A stretch of DNA of 64,000 bases from Asticcacaulis sp. EMRT-3 (GTDB lineage: Bacteria > Pseudomonadota > Alphaproteobacteria > Caulobacterales > Caulobacteraceae): positions 310,001 through 374,000 of the forward strand of contig NZ_JASERT010000001.1 of the NCBI RefSeq assembly GCF_030027245.1, written 5' to 3'. The position numbers and the translations under genes were made by a program. This document shows positions 17,225 through 25,849 of the stretch, in pieces (the stretch's first letter is position 1; the number at the start of each line of letters is the position of its first letter). The notes under the pieces were generated by a model. That model did not search any database. It saw only the letters and a list, made by a program, of their open reading frames with translations, and had not been told where the DNA came from.

Positions 17225-17469
17225 GGTAGTTATAAGAATAACCGGCTGACATCTGGCATCGAATGCATGAGGGGTATTTGCGCATCCCCCCGTCCATACC
17301 CCAAGCAATGTTGGGGACTCGAACTGGCGATAGTCTCAGATTATTTTTGCAGTGTGTCAAGCGTTACGGACTGCTATGGCCGAAAGAGAAGGTAAGGCCT
17401 ACGGTTGCAGCTTTGGAAGCTGGTTAGCGGTAATTCCGGCTGGTCTTGCCAAGCCATAGCAAAACCCTC
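17225..17469. other. Island left-end non-coding segment
   Basis: No gene recognised. Contains GGGGACTCGAACTGG near 17314-17328, which resembles a tRNA T-arm in reverse, but no tRNA could be folded around it. Confidence 0.4.
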
Positions 17470-17949
17470 CTATTTTCCTCCAAACTCACGGCTCCAAGCA
17501 GCCAGAGAAGGAAGTTCAATTTGAGGAAATGTTTTCCAATCGGGGAAGTAGAGCATGCTATCGGCTATTACTTCCGTAACGCCAATCGGCACTTTATCTT
17601 GCTCATAGCTGCCCCAGTAACTTAGGGCATTTTCTTCGGTTAAATCGCCTTTCGCGGCGGCTTCAAAATCTCGGACGTCCGCGTAATGGTACCTGCCACT
17701 CGAAAGAACCAAATAGCATGGGGTGATCATACGGTTGTTAAAAAGCCAATACTTCATTCGCTCCTCAGCGGTGGCCCGATCAAGAGACAGGAAAAATGAA
17801 CGTAGCCGACTTGGTAGATGTGGAAATTGTTCTTTCCGAATTTTTTCAAAGAGATCTTCCGCTGCGCCTGGAGTGCCGAACTTCATATGCGACGGTGAAA
17901 TGCCTACCAGCAAATCGTCCATTGCCGTCACTAGCCCGATCCATTCATG

Positions 17950-19546
17950 GTTCCTGTGACCGGGTTGCCGTTTAGGTTGGCCTATGCCGAGACGCGTTTT
18001 TCCGCTTCGTGTTTTTCGCCACGCGCTGGACCAGATTTTTCTCCGATGGGGTTGATGGTGATGGCGGCGGCTTTTGGGGCATAGCCCCATTTTTCATGCA
18101 GGTGCGGGCTTGAGCGCGGCCATGATGTGACGGAAGAGACTGGCCTCTGGGCAAGCGGCGGCGAAGGCGATCCTGATGCGATGAGACGTCTCGGTGATCC
18201 GGGCGCCGATCTTCAGTAAGCGCAACCGGATGGTATTGAACTCTGCGGTCGCCAGCTTGTGGGCCTTTGGGATTTGATCCCTGACGGTGAGCATGAGCCA
18301 ATAGGCGGCGGTGTGGAGGATCAGACGCATCTGGTTGGCCAGGGGGCAACGGCAGGAGGTGCGGTCGCTTTTAAGCTGGGTCTTGTGCAGCTTGATCAAG
18401 TTCTCCGCATTGCCCCGGGCGCAATAGAGCTTGGCGTATAGGGTCTCAGGATCGGGATCGCCCAGGGACGTCACGACGAAACGGTTGTCGAGACCAAGCG
18501 GCGTGGCTTCGATACGAGCAATGACGCGGCGCTCGCGCCCCCAGGATTGGGCGCCATGGCGGACTTCGGTGTAGCCGCGAACGGCGGCGGCTTGCTGTTC
18601 GGCGCGAACGACACGGATATGATCGGCAAAGGCTTCGACCTTGGCATGCAAGGGCTTGGAGCCGGGCAGTCCGAAGATATAGTCGACGCCCTTGCGCTCG
18701 GCCCAGGCCATGACCTCGGGTCTGGCGTAATGCCCGTCGCCGCGCAGGGTAATGTGAGTTTTGGGCCAGTGTTTGCGGATCCGGCGCACGATCTTGCGGA
18801 CCCAGCTACGCACCTCTTTGCCGGAAGGTGTTTTACCTGGCCGCAGAATGACCACGACCGGCCGACCCGTGGCCACGTCGTAGACGTGGATAGGCTTGAA
18901 GCAATACTCGCCTTCATGGGCGTTGAAGAACGACAACTGCTGGCGGCCATGGACGACGTCGACCGTGTCGTCGATATCGAGCGTGATCTCAGCCGGGATG
19001 GCCGAGCCAAAGCTATGGCAATACTGATCGACCAGGGCGTAGGTCAGCCGGATCAGGCTACGAAGATCTGGGGCATTCTCCCAACGCGACAGCGTGGGTT
19101 GCGAGCACAGATCCTTGCCTTCCTCGGGAAGACGGCCGCAGGCGAGCTTGAACGCAGGGTCGGTGCGCAGAGAGCCCAGGTCATTGCCATCTTCATACCC
19201 GCAGGCGATGGCGAAGATCCGAGCCTTCAAGATTGACGCCACCGAGTGTGTCACCAGCAACGGATTGCGACGGTCTGGAATGAGCCGCCAAAGCCGGTCG
19301 ATGATCCCGATCTGGCGTTCCGCGGCAGACAAAAGCATGACGCCGCCGTCGGAACTGATACGACCGCCATCGAAAGCAGCCGTGACTTTCTTGCGCGAAA
19401 CGCTTGGCAAATCGAACGGAAGATCGGTAATCTGGTCCATGGCGGGTGTGGCACCGGCGGTGTTGGAAATGATTTAGGATTCGACACCCATAATCTATGC
19501 CAAAACAAAGCCTTACGCTACACCCGCTGCATCATTTTGCCGCTAC
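17950..19546 (-). mobile_element. IS1380-family insertion sequence
   Basis: A 1597-bp insertion bounded by the 4-bp direct repeat CATG, with one transposase gene filling most of its length. Size and target-duplication length fit the IS1380 family. The ends are defined by the in-frame restoration of the host gene. Good terminal inverted repeats are not obvious at these ends; a weak inverted match (ACCGGGTT near 17959 against ACACCCGCT near 19520) lies slightly inside, so the exact ends could shift by a few bases. Confidence 0.85.
18094..19440 (-). CDS. IS1380-family transposase
   Basis: A full-length DDE transposase of 448 residues. Catalytic acidic residues are visible in context: ITLDIDDTVDVVHGRQ (first Asp), ITLRGDGHYARPEVMAWAE (second Asp) and YCARGNAENLIKLHK (Glu). 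The N-terminal DRLWRLIPDRRNPLLVTH and the C-terminal CRCPLANQMRLILHTAAYWL are characteristic of the IS1380 group. The frame is intact, so the element may still be mobile. It catalyses cut-and-paste movement of the element in which it sits. Confidence 0.96.
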   Translation of the reverse strand: MDQITDLPFDLPSVSRKKVTAAFDGGRISSDGGVMLLSAAERQIGIIDRLWRLIPDRRNPLLVTHSVASILKARIFAIACGYEDGNDLGSLRTDPAFKLACGRLPEEGKDLCSQPTLSRWENAPDLRSLIRLTYALVDQYCHSFGSAIPAEITLDIDDTVDVVHGRQQLSFFNAHEGEYCFKPIHVYDVATGRPVVVILRPGKTPSGKEVRSWVRKIVRRIRKHWPKTHITLRGDGHYARPEVMAWAERKGVDYIFGLPGSKPLHAKVEAFADHIRVVRAEQQAAAVRGYTEVRHGAQSWGRERRVIARIEATPLGLDNRFVVTSLGDPDPETLYAKLYCARGNAENLIKLHKTQLKSDRTSCRCPLANQMRLILHTAAYWLMLTVRDQIPKAHKLATAEFNTIRLRLLKIGARITETSHRIRIAFAAACPEASLFRHIMAALKPAPA

Positions 19547-19751
19547 CATGAATAAGAGCGGCTAGGCCTTGTCCTATCGACGCATTGTGCAAAGCGAAGG
19601 CGAACTCAGTGGGTTTCTTCGGAATATCTGCTCTGCTCCATGTGGTGCGCGTGGGAGCGATGTACCACATTAGGTGATCGAACAGTTCATGCAGATTGCC
19701 TTCATTGTCTCGAACAGTCAGTTTTTCACTATCGAAGATCACTTTCTGCAA

Positions 19752-19939
19752 TGTTTAATTCCTAAATACCTGATAGTGATACATATATTGGCGCGAATTT
19801 AAATCACTCAAGTGATTTGGTAAGTGACTGAAATTCGGCAGAGAATCAAACCATCGCCTCAGTGTTGAACTGATGCAGGGCTTGGAATGCGATAACAGGT
19901 GATCAAAACGCGATGCCTGCGATTTAAAAGGGGGTTATT
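19752..19939. promoter_or_regulatory. Divergent intergenic region of the island
   Basis: An AT-rich 188-bp region between the split gene (leftward) and the kinase operon (rightward). It must hold both promoters. ATTTAAATCACTCAAGTGAT at 19797-19816 contains the palindrome ATCACT-CA-AGTGAT (19803-19816), a possible operator for the operon. Confidence 0.45.
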
Positions 19940-22213
19940 ATGGCTAATGTAAAGGCCGACCTGCAAGCAGAGTTGGCAAAGGACTCGCCTGACCCCTCCA
20001 TTGTGGCCAGGCTGACTGATGAGCTTTTAGATCAATCCACCAACTCAGTGCGGTTCACGGTTGATGCCGGACATATCAATCGCTTGGGGTATGAGCTAGT
20101 CGGAAAGCAGGAAACCGCCCTCTCCGAACTCATAAAAAATGCCTATGACGCCGACGCCACTGGTGTTGAAATTCGTTTTCAAAACTACGACCGTCCCGGT
20201 GGAACGCTTATCATAGCAGATACCGGGACTGGGATGAGCGCGGATACAATTCGCAATACGTGGATGCGATTGTCCACACGGGACAAAATCGACCATCCTA
20301 AGTCTCCAATTTTTGACCGGCCGCGAGCCGGCCGAAAGGGTATCGGTCGTTTTGCTGTTCAACGATTGGGCCAGAAGCTTACCCTCGAAACAAGTCAGAT
20401 AGGACAAGCGAAAGGGATTCGCGTTAAATTCGACTGGGATGCGTCATATCGGTCTGGGATGGATCTCGGACATGTCTGGAACGACATCACGACTTTTGAT
20501 AAAGCGCCGGACTCTCAGGGCACCAAGCTTATCATTGAGGATCTGAGAGACAGTTGGCGAGACGAATATTTCGAAAGGGTATGGCGATCAGTATTGTTTT
20601 TGCAGCCGCCATTCCCTTTGGGCGGTGCGGCCGATCACGCTTCCGGGCTGACAAATGCGTCAATCAAAGACCCTGGCTTTGAAGTTACGATTAATGGCCT
20701 GCAGGATGGAAAGCGAAAAGCGCGATTTGATCTCCAAAATAGCTTCCTCAATTTAGCACTTGCCGAGATCACTGGCTCCATTGATTCTAACGGTCGAGGG
20801 AAGGCGCGGATTATTTCTAAGAGGCTTGGGTTTGATGAGACTGTGGAATTCGAAGAGCACTATGATAAGGTCGGGGTCGTATATCTTGAGAGCCGATACT
20901 TCATCTACCACACCGACTTTTTGTCCGGGATTTCCCAGAAAACCGCTGCCGCGATGGGGACGCAGTATGGTGGCGTAAGAGTTTATCGAAATGGGTTCCG
21001 GGTAGCGCCGTATGGTGAGCCCTCAGACGATTGGTTGCGATTATCTGATAGGCAAGCCCGTCGCGTGCTTCTTGCCGCGATGAACAACAATAATTTTTTT
21101 GGACATGTGACACTATCTGCGAAGGACAACCCTAACCTCGAAGAGACTAGTTCTCGTGAAGGTCTTGTCGAAAATGACGCTTACAAGGAACTTGTGAATT
21201 TCACTTTTGAATGTCTTTACGCGGCTGTAAAACTTGTCGCTGAGCGTCGACAAAAGAAGGTTCAAGCGTCGCAAACTACGGGTTACACTCCCGCGCGTAA
21301 GGCGTCTGCCGAAGCTGCGCTCGAAAGCTTAGCCGCAGCGCAAGAGAAGATTGAAGAGGCGGCAACCCAAACAGGCCCCGAACGCGATGCCGCTTTGGCC
21401 GAAGCTGTAGCTCAAGTTAGTCTCGCAGTAAAAATCCAGGAGGGTGTTGTCAGTGACGAGAATAACTATCTCGAATACGAGAACATGTTGCGAATCTTGG
21501 CCTCCCTTGGTGCCTCAATGAGCATTTTTGGTCACGAGATTAAAGCCATGAACAATTCTGTAAATGGACAAATCACTTTACTTCAGGCGGGAATTGGAAG
21601 CTTAAGGGATCAATTGGAGCGTGATGCTTTATTATCTAGGATAGAATTATTAAGAACCGCAGTTGGAAGAGTATTCAATCTTGGTGGGTACATAGAAAAT
21701 CTAACTTCCTATACTCAATCGCGCGTTTTAAAAAAGGTACATGTGCTTCACTCTATTGAATCCTTTTTTGAGCAATTTCGAACTTATCTTCTTAGGAACG
21801 AGATAAAAGTAAAAATTGAGGTTCAGCCCCGAGATTTGCGTACTATTGAAATGCACGCATCAGAGTTAGAAGCAGCATTGTTTAATTTCACCACCAACGC
21901 TGTAAAAGCCCTGAGAAAACATAACTCACCCGGCAATCACCTTATTAAGGTCTCTGCAAAAGAGGACGGTAATTTTGTTCTTATCAATTTCGAAGATAAT
22001 GGTCCTGGCATCCATGATAGTATCAGGGATCGGATTTTCGATGCCTTTTTCACTACTACTCAAGGGCGCGTAGATGATTTTAGCGGTGCCGGAACTGGAC
22101 TCGGACTTAGAATCGTTTCCGACATAGCAAGTGCCTACGGTGGTTCGGTAGAATTGACGACGCCAAGTGATGGCTACTCGACCAATTTCGCCTTTAGAAT
22201 TTTGAGAGGTTAG
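19940..22213 (+). CDS. Dual GHKL ATPase / histidine kinase-like sensor
   Basis: A 757-residue cytoplasmic protein with two ATP-binding modules. The N-terminal one is Hsp90/MORC-like: N-box ELIKNAYDADATGVEI (about 63-78), IADTGTGMS (about 93), GRKGIGRFAVQRLG (about 132). A middle region is followed by an Ala/Glu-rich helical stretch. Then comes a histidine kinase-like core: candidate phospho-acceptor in FGHEIKAMNNS (about 528), N-box NFTTNAVKALRK (about 650), DNGPGI (about 685) and GAGTGLGLRIVSD (about 717). No membrane segment is present, so the stimulus is cytoplasmic. It is first in a three-gene operon, 6 bp before a receiver-domain gene that is the likely phosphotransfer partner. Which module senses and which signals is unknown. 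Confidence 0.88.
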   Translation: MANVKADLQAELAKDSPDPSIVARLTDELLDQSTNSVRFTVDAGHINRLGYELVGKQETALSELIKNAYDADATGVEIRFQNYDRPGGTLIIADTGTGMSADTIRNTWMRLSTRDKIDHPKSPIFDRPRAGRKGIGRFAVQRLGQKLTLETSQIGQAKGIRVKFDWDASYRSGMDLGHVWNDITTFDKAPDSQGTKLIIEDLRDSWRDEYFERVWRSVLFLQPPFPLGGAADHASGLTNASIKDPGFEVTINGLQDGKRKARFDLQNSFLNLALAEITGSIDSNGRGKARIISKRLGFDETVEFEEHYDKVGVVYLESRYFIYHTDFLSGISQKTAAAMGTQYGGVRVYRNGFRVAPYGEPSDDWLRLSDRQARRVLLAAMNNNNFFGHVTLSAKDNPNLEETSSREGLVENDAYKELVNFTFECLYAAVKLVAERRQKKVQASQTTGYTPARKASAEAALESLAAAQEKIEEAATQTGPERDAALAEAVAQVSLAVKIQEGVVSDENNYLEYENMLRILASLGASMSIFGHEIKAMNNSVNGQITLLQAGIGSLRDQLERDALLSRIELLRTAVGRVFNLGGYIENLTSYTQSRVLKKVHVLHSIESFFEQFRTYLLRNEIKVKIEVQPRDLRTIEMHASELEAALFNFTTNAVKALRKHNSPGNHLIKVSAKEDGNFVLINFEDNGPGIHDSIRDRIFDAFFTTTQGRVDDFSGAGTGLGLRIVSDIASAYGGSVELTTPSDGYSTNFAFRILRG

Positions 22214-22219
22214 GTCAAG

Positions 22220-23350
22220 ATGTTCAAAGGTGTCTACATTGATGATGACCAAGCGGACTTAAGTCTATATGGCGATTTGCTCAATAGTTTCTACGCCCAG
22301 GCCGAAGAAAACGAATCGATAAAATTTACACCGTTAGAGCCGGCAAGCATAAGTTGGCTATATGATTTAGTTCAAAAAGAACAGCCGGAAATAGTTGCAC
22401 TAGATTACCGATTAGACGGCATCGCCAGAACAGATGGCCAAAACAAATATAGGGCAGGCACTATCGCGCAAACAGTGCGAGAGCTGGCCGTTGAGGCCCC
22501 GCATTTAGACATGCCAATCGTGCTGATCTCGACAGAAGACAATATCAAGAGCCTCTACGGTCCAGATAAAACTTCTCACGATTTGTTTGATCATAAAATC
22601 TTAAAGGGCGATATTGCAGGCGGAAATCCTGGTACTATCCCAGCACGCCTCTTAGATCTTTGTGTTGCCTACGACGCCATTAAACGAATGGGAAATGACG
22701 TTGCTTTTATTCCGAACATCCTTGGCTTAGCCCCAGACGAATGGGATGATATTCAGCCAGCGCGATTTTCAAATGCACTGAAAGAAGCTGGCAACCTACC
22801 TCATCAAGTGGCTCGATTTTTTAAGCGCCAAATCATAGAGCGTGCCGGTTTGCTGGTTGGGGCGAATGATGTTGCCGCGTTATTGGGCATTGCTCAAGCT
22901 CATGCGGGTGATGCCTTTGAACGACTCCATTCGCATGAAGAGCTTGCGTACAAAGGAATTTTGTCCTCAGGTTGGCCCAGGATTTGGAACCATAAGCTTC
23001 GAGATTTTCTAAAGGAAGTCTTTGGGAAGACTTCGTTGGACGTTTCGAACGAGGACAGATCAACCAAAATTAACGGTGTACTAGGCACTGAGTTCGCCCC
23101 AGCACCCTCACCTTGGACGGGCGAGACAAATGTGCGTTCCTCGTTCGCGTGTTCAAGCTGCGGACGGCCCACCGAGTTGACTAATTCTATCGCTGCTTTC
23201 GATCCTTGGGCACCAACGTTTAGCCAACGTCAACGTATTTGTTTCGACTGTGTATCTACAGGATTGTTCGAGCAACGCCACTTACATGTCGACCAGCTCG
23301 ATGAAAGGATCGCCGAAGACATACGAGACGGAAAGGTGGAGCGGAAATGA
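22220..23350 (+). CDS. Receiver-domain protein with C-terminal zinc ribbon
   Basis: A 376-residue protein. The N-terminal receiver (REC)-like domain retains the key positions: acidic cluster Asp8-Asp10 (YIDDDQ), likely phospho-acceptor Asp62 (VALDYRLDG), Ser/Thr104-105 (VLISTEDN) and Lys127 (FDHKILKGD). The loop after Asp62 is longer than usual. A helical middle region follows, then a four-cysteine zinc-ribbon-like motif near the end (CSSCG about 310, CFDC about 341). No DNA-binding helix-turn-helix is seen, so the output is probably protein- or RNA-directed. It sits 6 bp after the dual-ATPase kinase gene and overlaps the next gene by 4 bases. Confidence 0.82.
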   Translation: MFKGVYIDDDQADLSLYGDLLNSFYAQAEENESIKFTPLEPASISWLYDLVQKEQPEIVALDYRLDGIARTDGQNKYRAGTIAQTVRELAVEAPHLDMPIVLISTEDNIKSLYGPDKTSHDLFDHKILKGDIAGGNPGTIPARLLDLCVAYDAIKRMGNDVAFIPNILGLAPDEWDDIQPARFSNALKEAGNLPHQVARFFKRQIIERAGLLVGANDVAALLGIAQAHAGDAFERLHSHEELAYKGILSSGWPRIWNHKLRDFLKEVFGKTSLDVSNEDRSTKINGVLGTEFAPAPSPWTGETNVRSSFACSSCGRPTELTNSIAAFDPWAPTFSQRQRICFDCVSTGLFEQRHLHVDQLDERIAEDIRDGKVERK

Positions 23351-24021
23351 CAACTTTTCCGCCAGCCCGTGACATGGCAACAGCACTGACAGGTACAGTG
23401 GGCAAATTGGTTGACGCTGGAATTTTAACTGCCGATAGCAATGCTTGGATCGAGGCCGCTGTCTCCCCCTTACGGCGGCAACGCACAAGCAACGATTGGG
23501 AATACACAATATCGCGTGAAAACCCGCTAAGATTCAACGCAGTTTTGGATGAGGCTGGTGATGCGTACTCCCCGGAGATCAGCGTCGACCATATTAGAGT
23601 TACAGGAGATACGGAGGGCTTCCCTTTTCAAGCATGGGATATTTCCCTGACTCTCAGGTATCAAACAGAAGGGATCGTTTGCCCACGTTGGCATTTTGAC
23701 CTTGGAAACAGCACCCAAGACGGCCCCAAAATGCACTTGCAGTATGGCGGTCATGTTCACGCCGATCGAAGCCTAGATGCAAAAATTAAAGTGCCACGCT
23801 GGAATGCGTTGCTAATGGACACGGTTCTGCTCTGCGAGGCGGTCGCTGCGAATTTCTACGGAGACATCTGGCGAGAGAGCCTTCGAGAGGATCGCGTATT
23901 GGCAAGTTATATCAAAGCCAGCGAAAAGCTTTGCTACCCATATTTAATTGAAAAGATGCGAAACGCAGTGGAGGCTTCAGGGTCTGGCACCATTCTTAGC
24001 CAATGCTGGAATGACCGTTAA
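23347..24021 (+). CDS. Unknown protein, third gene of the kinase operon
   Basis: A 224-residue protein, translationally coupled to the receiver gene (ATGA overlap). No family recognised. The central part looks beta-rich (FQAWDISLTLRYQTEGIVCP, then WHFDLGNSTQDGPKMHLQYG) and the C-terminal half is helical (WNALLMDTVLLCEAVAANFY, then SEKLCYPYLIEKMRNAV). There is no signal peptide, membrane helix or recognisable nuclease, protease or NADase motif. By position it is the best candidate for the output or adaptor protein of the kinase/receiver pair; this is inference from gene order only. Confidence 0.75.
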   Translation: MTTFPPARDMATALTGTVGKLVDAGILTADSNAWIEAAVSPLRRQRTSNDWEYTISRENPLRFNAVLDEAGDAYSPEISVDHIRVTGDTEGFPFQAWDISLTLRYQTEGIVCPRWHFDLGNSTQDGPKMHLQYGGHVHADRSLDAKIKVPRWNALLMDTVLLCEAVAANFYGDIWRESLREDRVLASYIKASEKLCYPYLIEKMRNAVEASGSGTILSQCWNDR

Positions 24022-24024
24022 GGT

Positions 24025-25836
24025 CTAGGTTGTCTTCTTTTTGCGATCCGGAACGCGGCTTTCACGGAGCATAGTTAGTTGATCCGAAAGTAGCCGGATT
24101 TCTTGATTGTGTGATGCGCCAAAAATCGGTCTGAAAATAAAGTCATCCGCCAATTCACGCGCTTGGACTGGGTCACCAGCTCGCAGAGCTTGGTCTATAT
24201 CTGCATATCGATCAATAATCGCTGACAGTGAAATGCCTTTCGGAAGTACCACGCTTATTTTTTCTGCATCTCGGGGCTCGTGTTTCAGAACTCCTGACCC
24301 ATATTTTCGACCAACAATTTCTGCGGAAATTTGCGAATACGATGTCAAAAGTGAGATGGAAATAAGCTCAGCCTGACCTTCGGACAGCTTCATCTTAAAA
24401 AATACACGATGTAGCGTGTTAGTGCAATTCGAGCCAAAGCGGTTTAGAATTAGCCTTGGGCCGTGGTGGTGCATTACAGGGAAAAATGCGTCGGGAATAT
24501 TGCCGTCTTGCGGACAGCACCACACCCTACGTTTCCGAAAAGTTCCTATCGATTTTTTTTTCGATTCTGGATAGCTATCTAGGTAAGCCTGTAACCCTGG
24601 TGGATTGCTCGTGTCTATTTTAGCGCTGACCATAAGGGCCTTTGCCCCCTTGCCTAGAAGTGCTTCATAATCTCTTTGATGGAATTCAAGGCCATCGAAA
24701 TATCCGAATTTTGCAAGAATAGGCTCCAAATCTTTTTCGGCGATCCCTAGCTCTTGCGCTTTTGGTCGGGACAGAAGGAAATGGGGATTGTCACCTGTAA
24801 CAACTCCAATGCGAACGTTCAGGTAATCGCCCAGCATACCGCAATCCTCACGGTCAGCTACTTCTCCAATCAAATTGCGGGTGACATTACTTAAGCGCCC
24901 ACCAACGGGAGATAAACACGAGGCTTCAGAGATGTCGTGGCCCGCGTTCCACTGCCACACTGCGGTTTTGAAAGCTTCCAAATCGTGGCAATAGGTGAGC
25001 GGAATGTCGGATTGGAAAACTTGCCTAGGCGTAACACTAAATCCCTCGGCCAACAAAATTGCAGTCTCTTCATCGGTTCCTTCATTCAAGAACAAACGTT
25101 CGTGAATGGAAAACGCTCTTACGCGATGGAAGTGGCTGACAAGGTAGCGACGAAGATCGGTGGCATAGTCCGCCTGTAGTAGGCTACCTGGCAAGACCCA
25201 CGCCATACGTCCGTTAGCACTCAGATATTGGACGGAAAGCAGGACAAAATAAGCCCAAAGGCTTGCCCGATTATTCATTCGGACGCCTAACGAGCGGATA
25301 ACCTCCACAGCTTTCGCACGAATCTGAGGATCTACCTTATGGTAAGAAAGATATGGCGGGTTGCCGATTACCACACCAAATTTCGAGACCCAGTCGACTT
25401 TAGTTGGCGGCACTAAGAAGTCTTCATTCAAAAAATGAGCAGTGTCAAAGTCCACCCCAATGAGGTCGCTCAAGTGGCTAAATGCCACCGGATCAATGTC
25501 GCAACCGTGGATATTGTCTTGAGGGCGTATATTGCCGTGGTTTGTCAGTCTATCGATGGAAGACTTGATAAACCCGCAACCGCCAAAGCTTGGCTCTAAT
25601 ACTAGGTCCGATGGCGAACGTATTGCCCATTCGGACAGGACTTCGCTCACACCCACTGGCGTATAAAAAGCAGCAAGCTCTCGTTGTTTTAGTGCTACTT
25701 TCTGCATAAACCCCAACTGGTGCTTCAAAAAAATCATCATAAGTGATTTCTCAGAAATTAGTAAGGCAGTGATTTCATGAACAGATTGTTGTTTTCCACC
25801 TATTTTTTTCAGGGAATTCTTTAAAAGCTGAGGCAT
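24025..25836 (-). CDS. N6-adenine DNA methyltransferase (Eco57I/type I-like)
   Basis: A protein of about 603 residues with a gamma-type N6-adenine methyltransferase core. AFYTPVGVSEVLSEWA precedes the SAM-binding motif I VLEPSFGGCGF, GCDIDPVAF follows, and the catalytic motif IV is GNPPYLSY. The long C-terminal part is probably the target-recognition region (ISAEIVGRKYGSGVLKHEP). The start is uncertain: ATG at 25836 is used, a TTG at 25848 or the ATG at 25707 are alternatives, and none has a strong ribosome-binding site. It lies just after a nucleotidyltransferase-HEPN gene on the same strand and no restriction subunit is recognisable. It is either a solitary methyltransferase or the modification half of an unusual defence pair. 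Confidence 0.87.
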   Translation of the reverse strand: MPQLLKNSLKKIGGKQQSVHEITALLISEKSLMMIFLKHQLGFMQKVALKQRELAAFYTPVGVSEVLSEWAIRSPSDLVLEPSFGGCGFIKSSIDRLTNHGNIRPQDNIHGCDIDPVAFSHLSDLIGVDFDTAHFLNEDFLVPPTKVDWVSKFGVVIGNPPYLSYHKVDPQIRAKAVEVIRSLGVRMNNRASLWAYFVLLSVQYLSANGRMAWVLPGSLLQADYATDLRRYLVSHFHRVRAFSIHERLFLNEGTDEETAILLAEGFSVTPRQVFQSDIPLTYCHDLEAFKTAVWQWNAGHDISEASCLSPVGGRLSNVTRNLIGEVADREDCGMLGDYLNVRIGVVTGDNPHFLLSRPKAQELGIAEKDLEPILAKFGYFDGLEFHQRDYEALLGKGAKALMVSAKIDTSNPPGLQAYLDSYPESKKKSIGTFRKRRVWCCPQDGNIPDAFFPVMHHHGPRLILNRFGSNCTNTLHRVFFKMKLSEGQAELISISLLTSYSQISAEIVGRKYGSGVLKHEPRDAEKISVVLPKGISLSAIIDRYADIDQALRAGDPVQARELADDFIFRPIFGASHNQEIRLLSDQLTMLRESRVPDRKKKTT

Positions 25837-25849
25837 AGATGCGAACAAA

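Larger units (their letters stand above)
17470..19751 (-). pseudogene. Unknown island gene split by an IS1380-family element
   Basis: The N-terminal part (68 residues from the ATG at 19751, starting MQKVIFDSEKLTVRDNEG) and the C-terminal part (158 residues, ending WSREFGGK at 17470) are separated by the insertion. A CATG sequence is present on both sides (17946-17949 and 19547-19550). Removing the insert plus one CATG joins them in frame as ...AALIH-EWIGLVTAMDD..., giving a 226-residue protein. I do not recognise the family; no signal peptide, membrane segment or nuclease motif is seen. The C-terminal part contains FFLSLDRATAEERMKYWLFN and PCYLVLSSGRYHYADVRDFE. As interrupted, neither half is likely to be functional. 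Confidence 0.8.

Noticed and set aside
17314..17328. T-arm-like GGGGACTCGAACTGG, considered as a second tRNA
   Set aside because: No acceptor stem, anticodon arm or D-arm can be placed around it.
16791..17360. Minus-strand open frame of 189 codons across the left attachment site
   Set aside because: It reads through the attachment repeats and non-coding segment and has no family resemblance or ribosome-binding site.
24025..25836. Calling the methyltransferase part of a BREX system
   Set aside because: No other BREX genes are present, and the length is well short of typical PglX.
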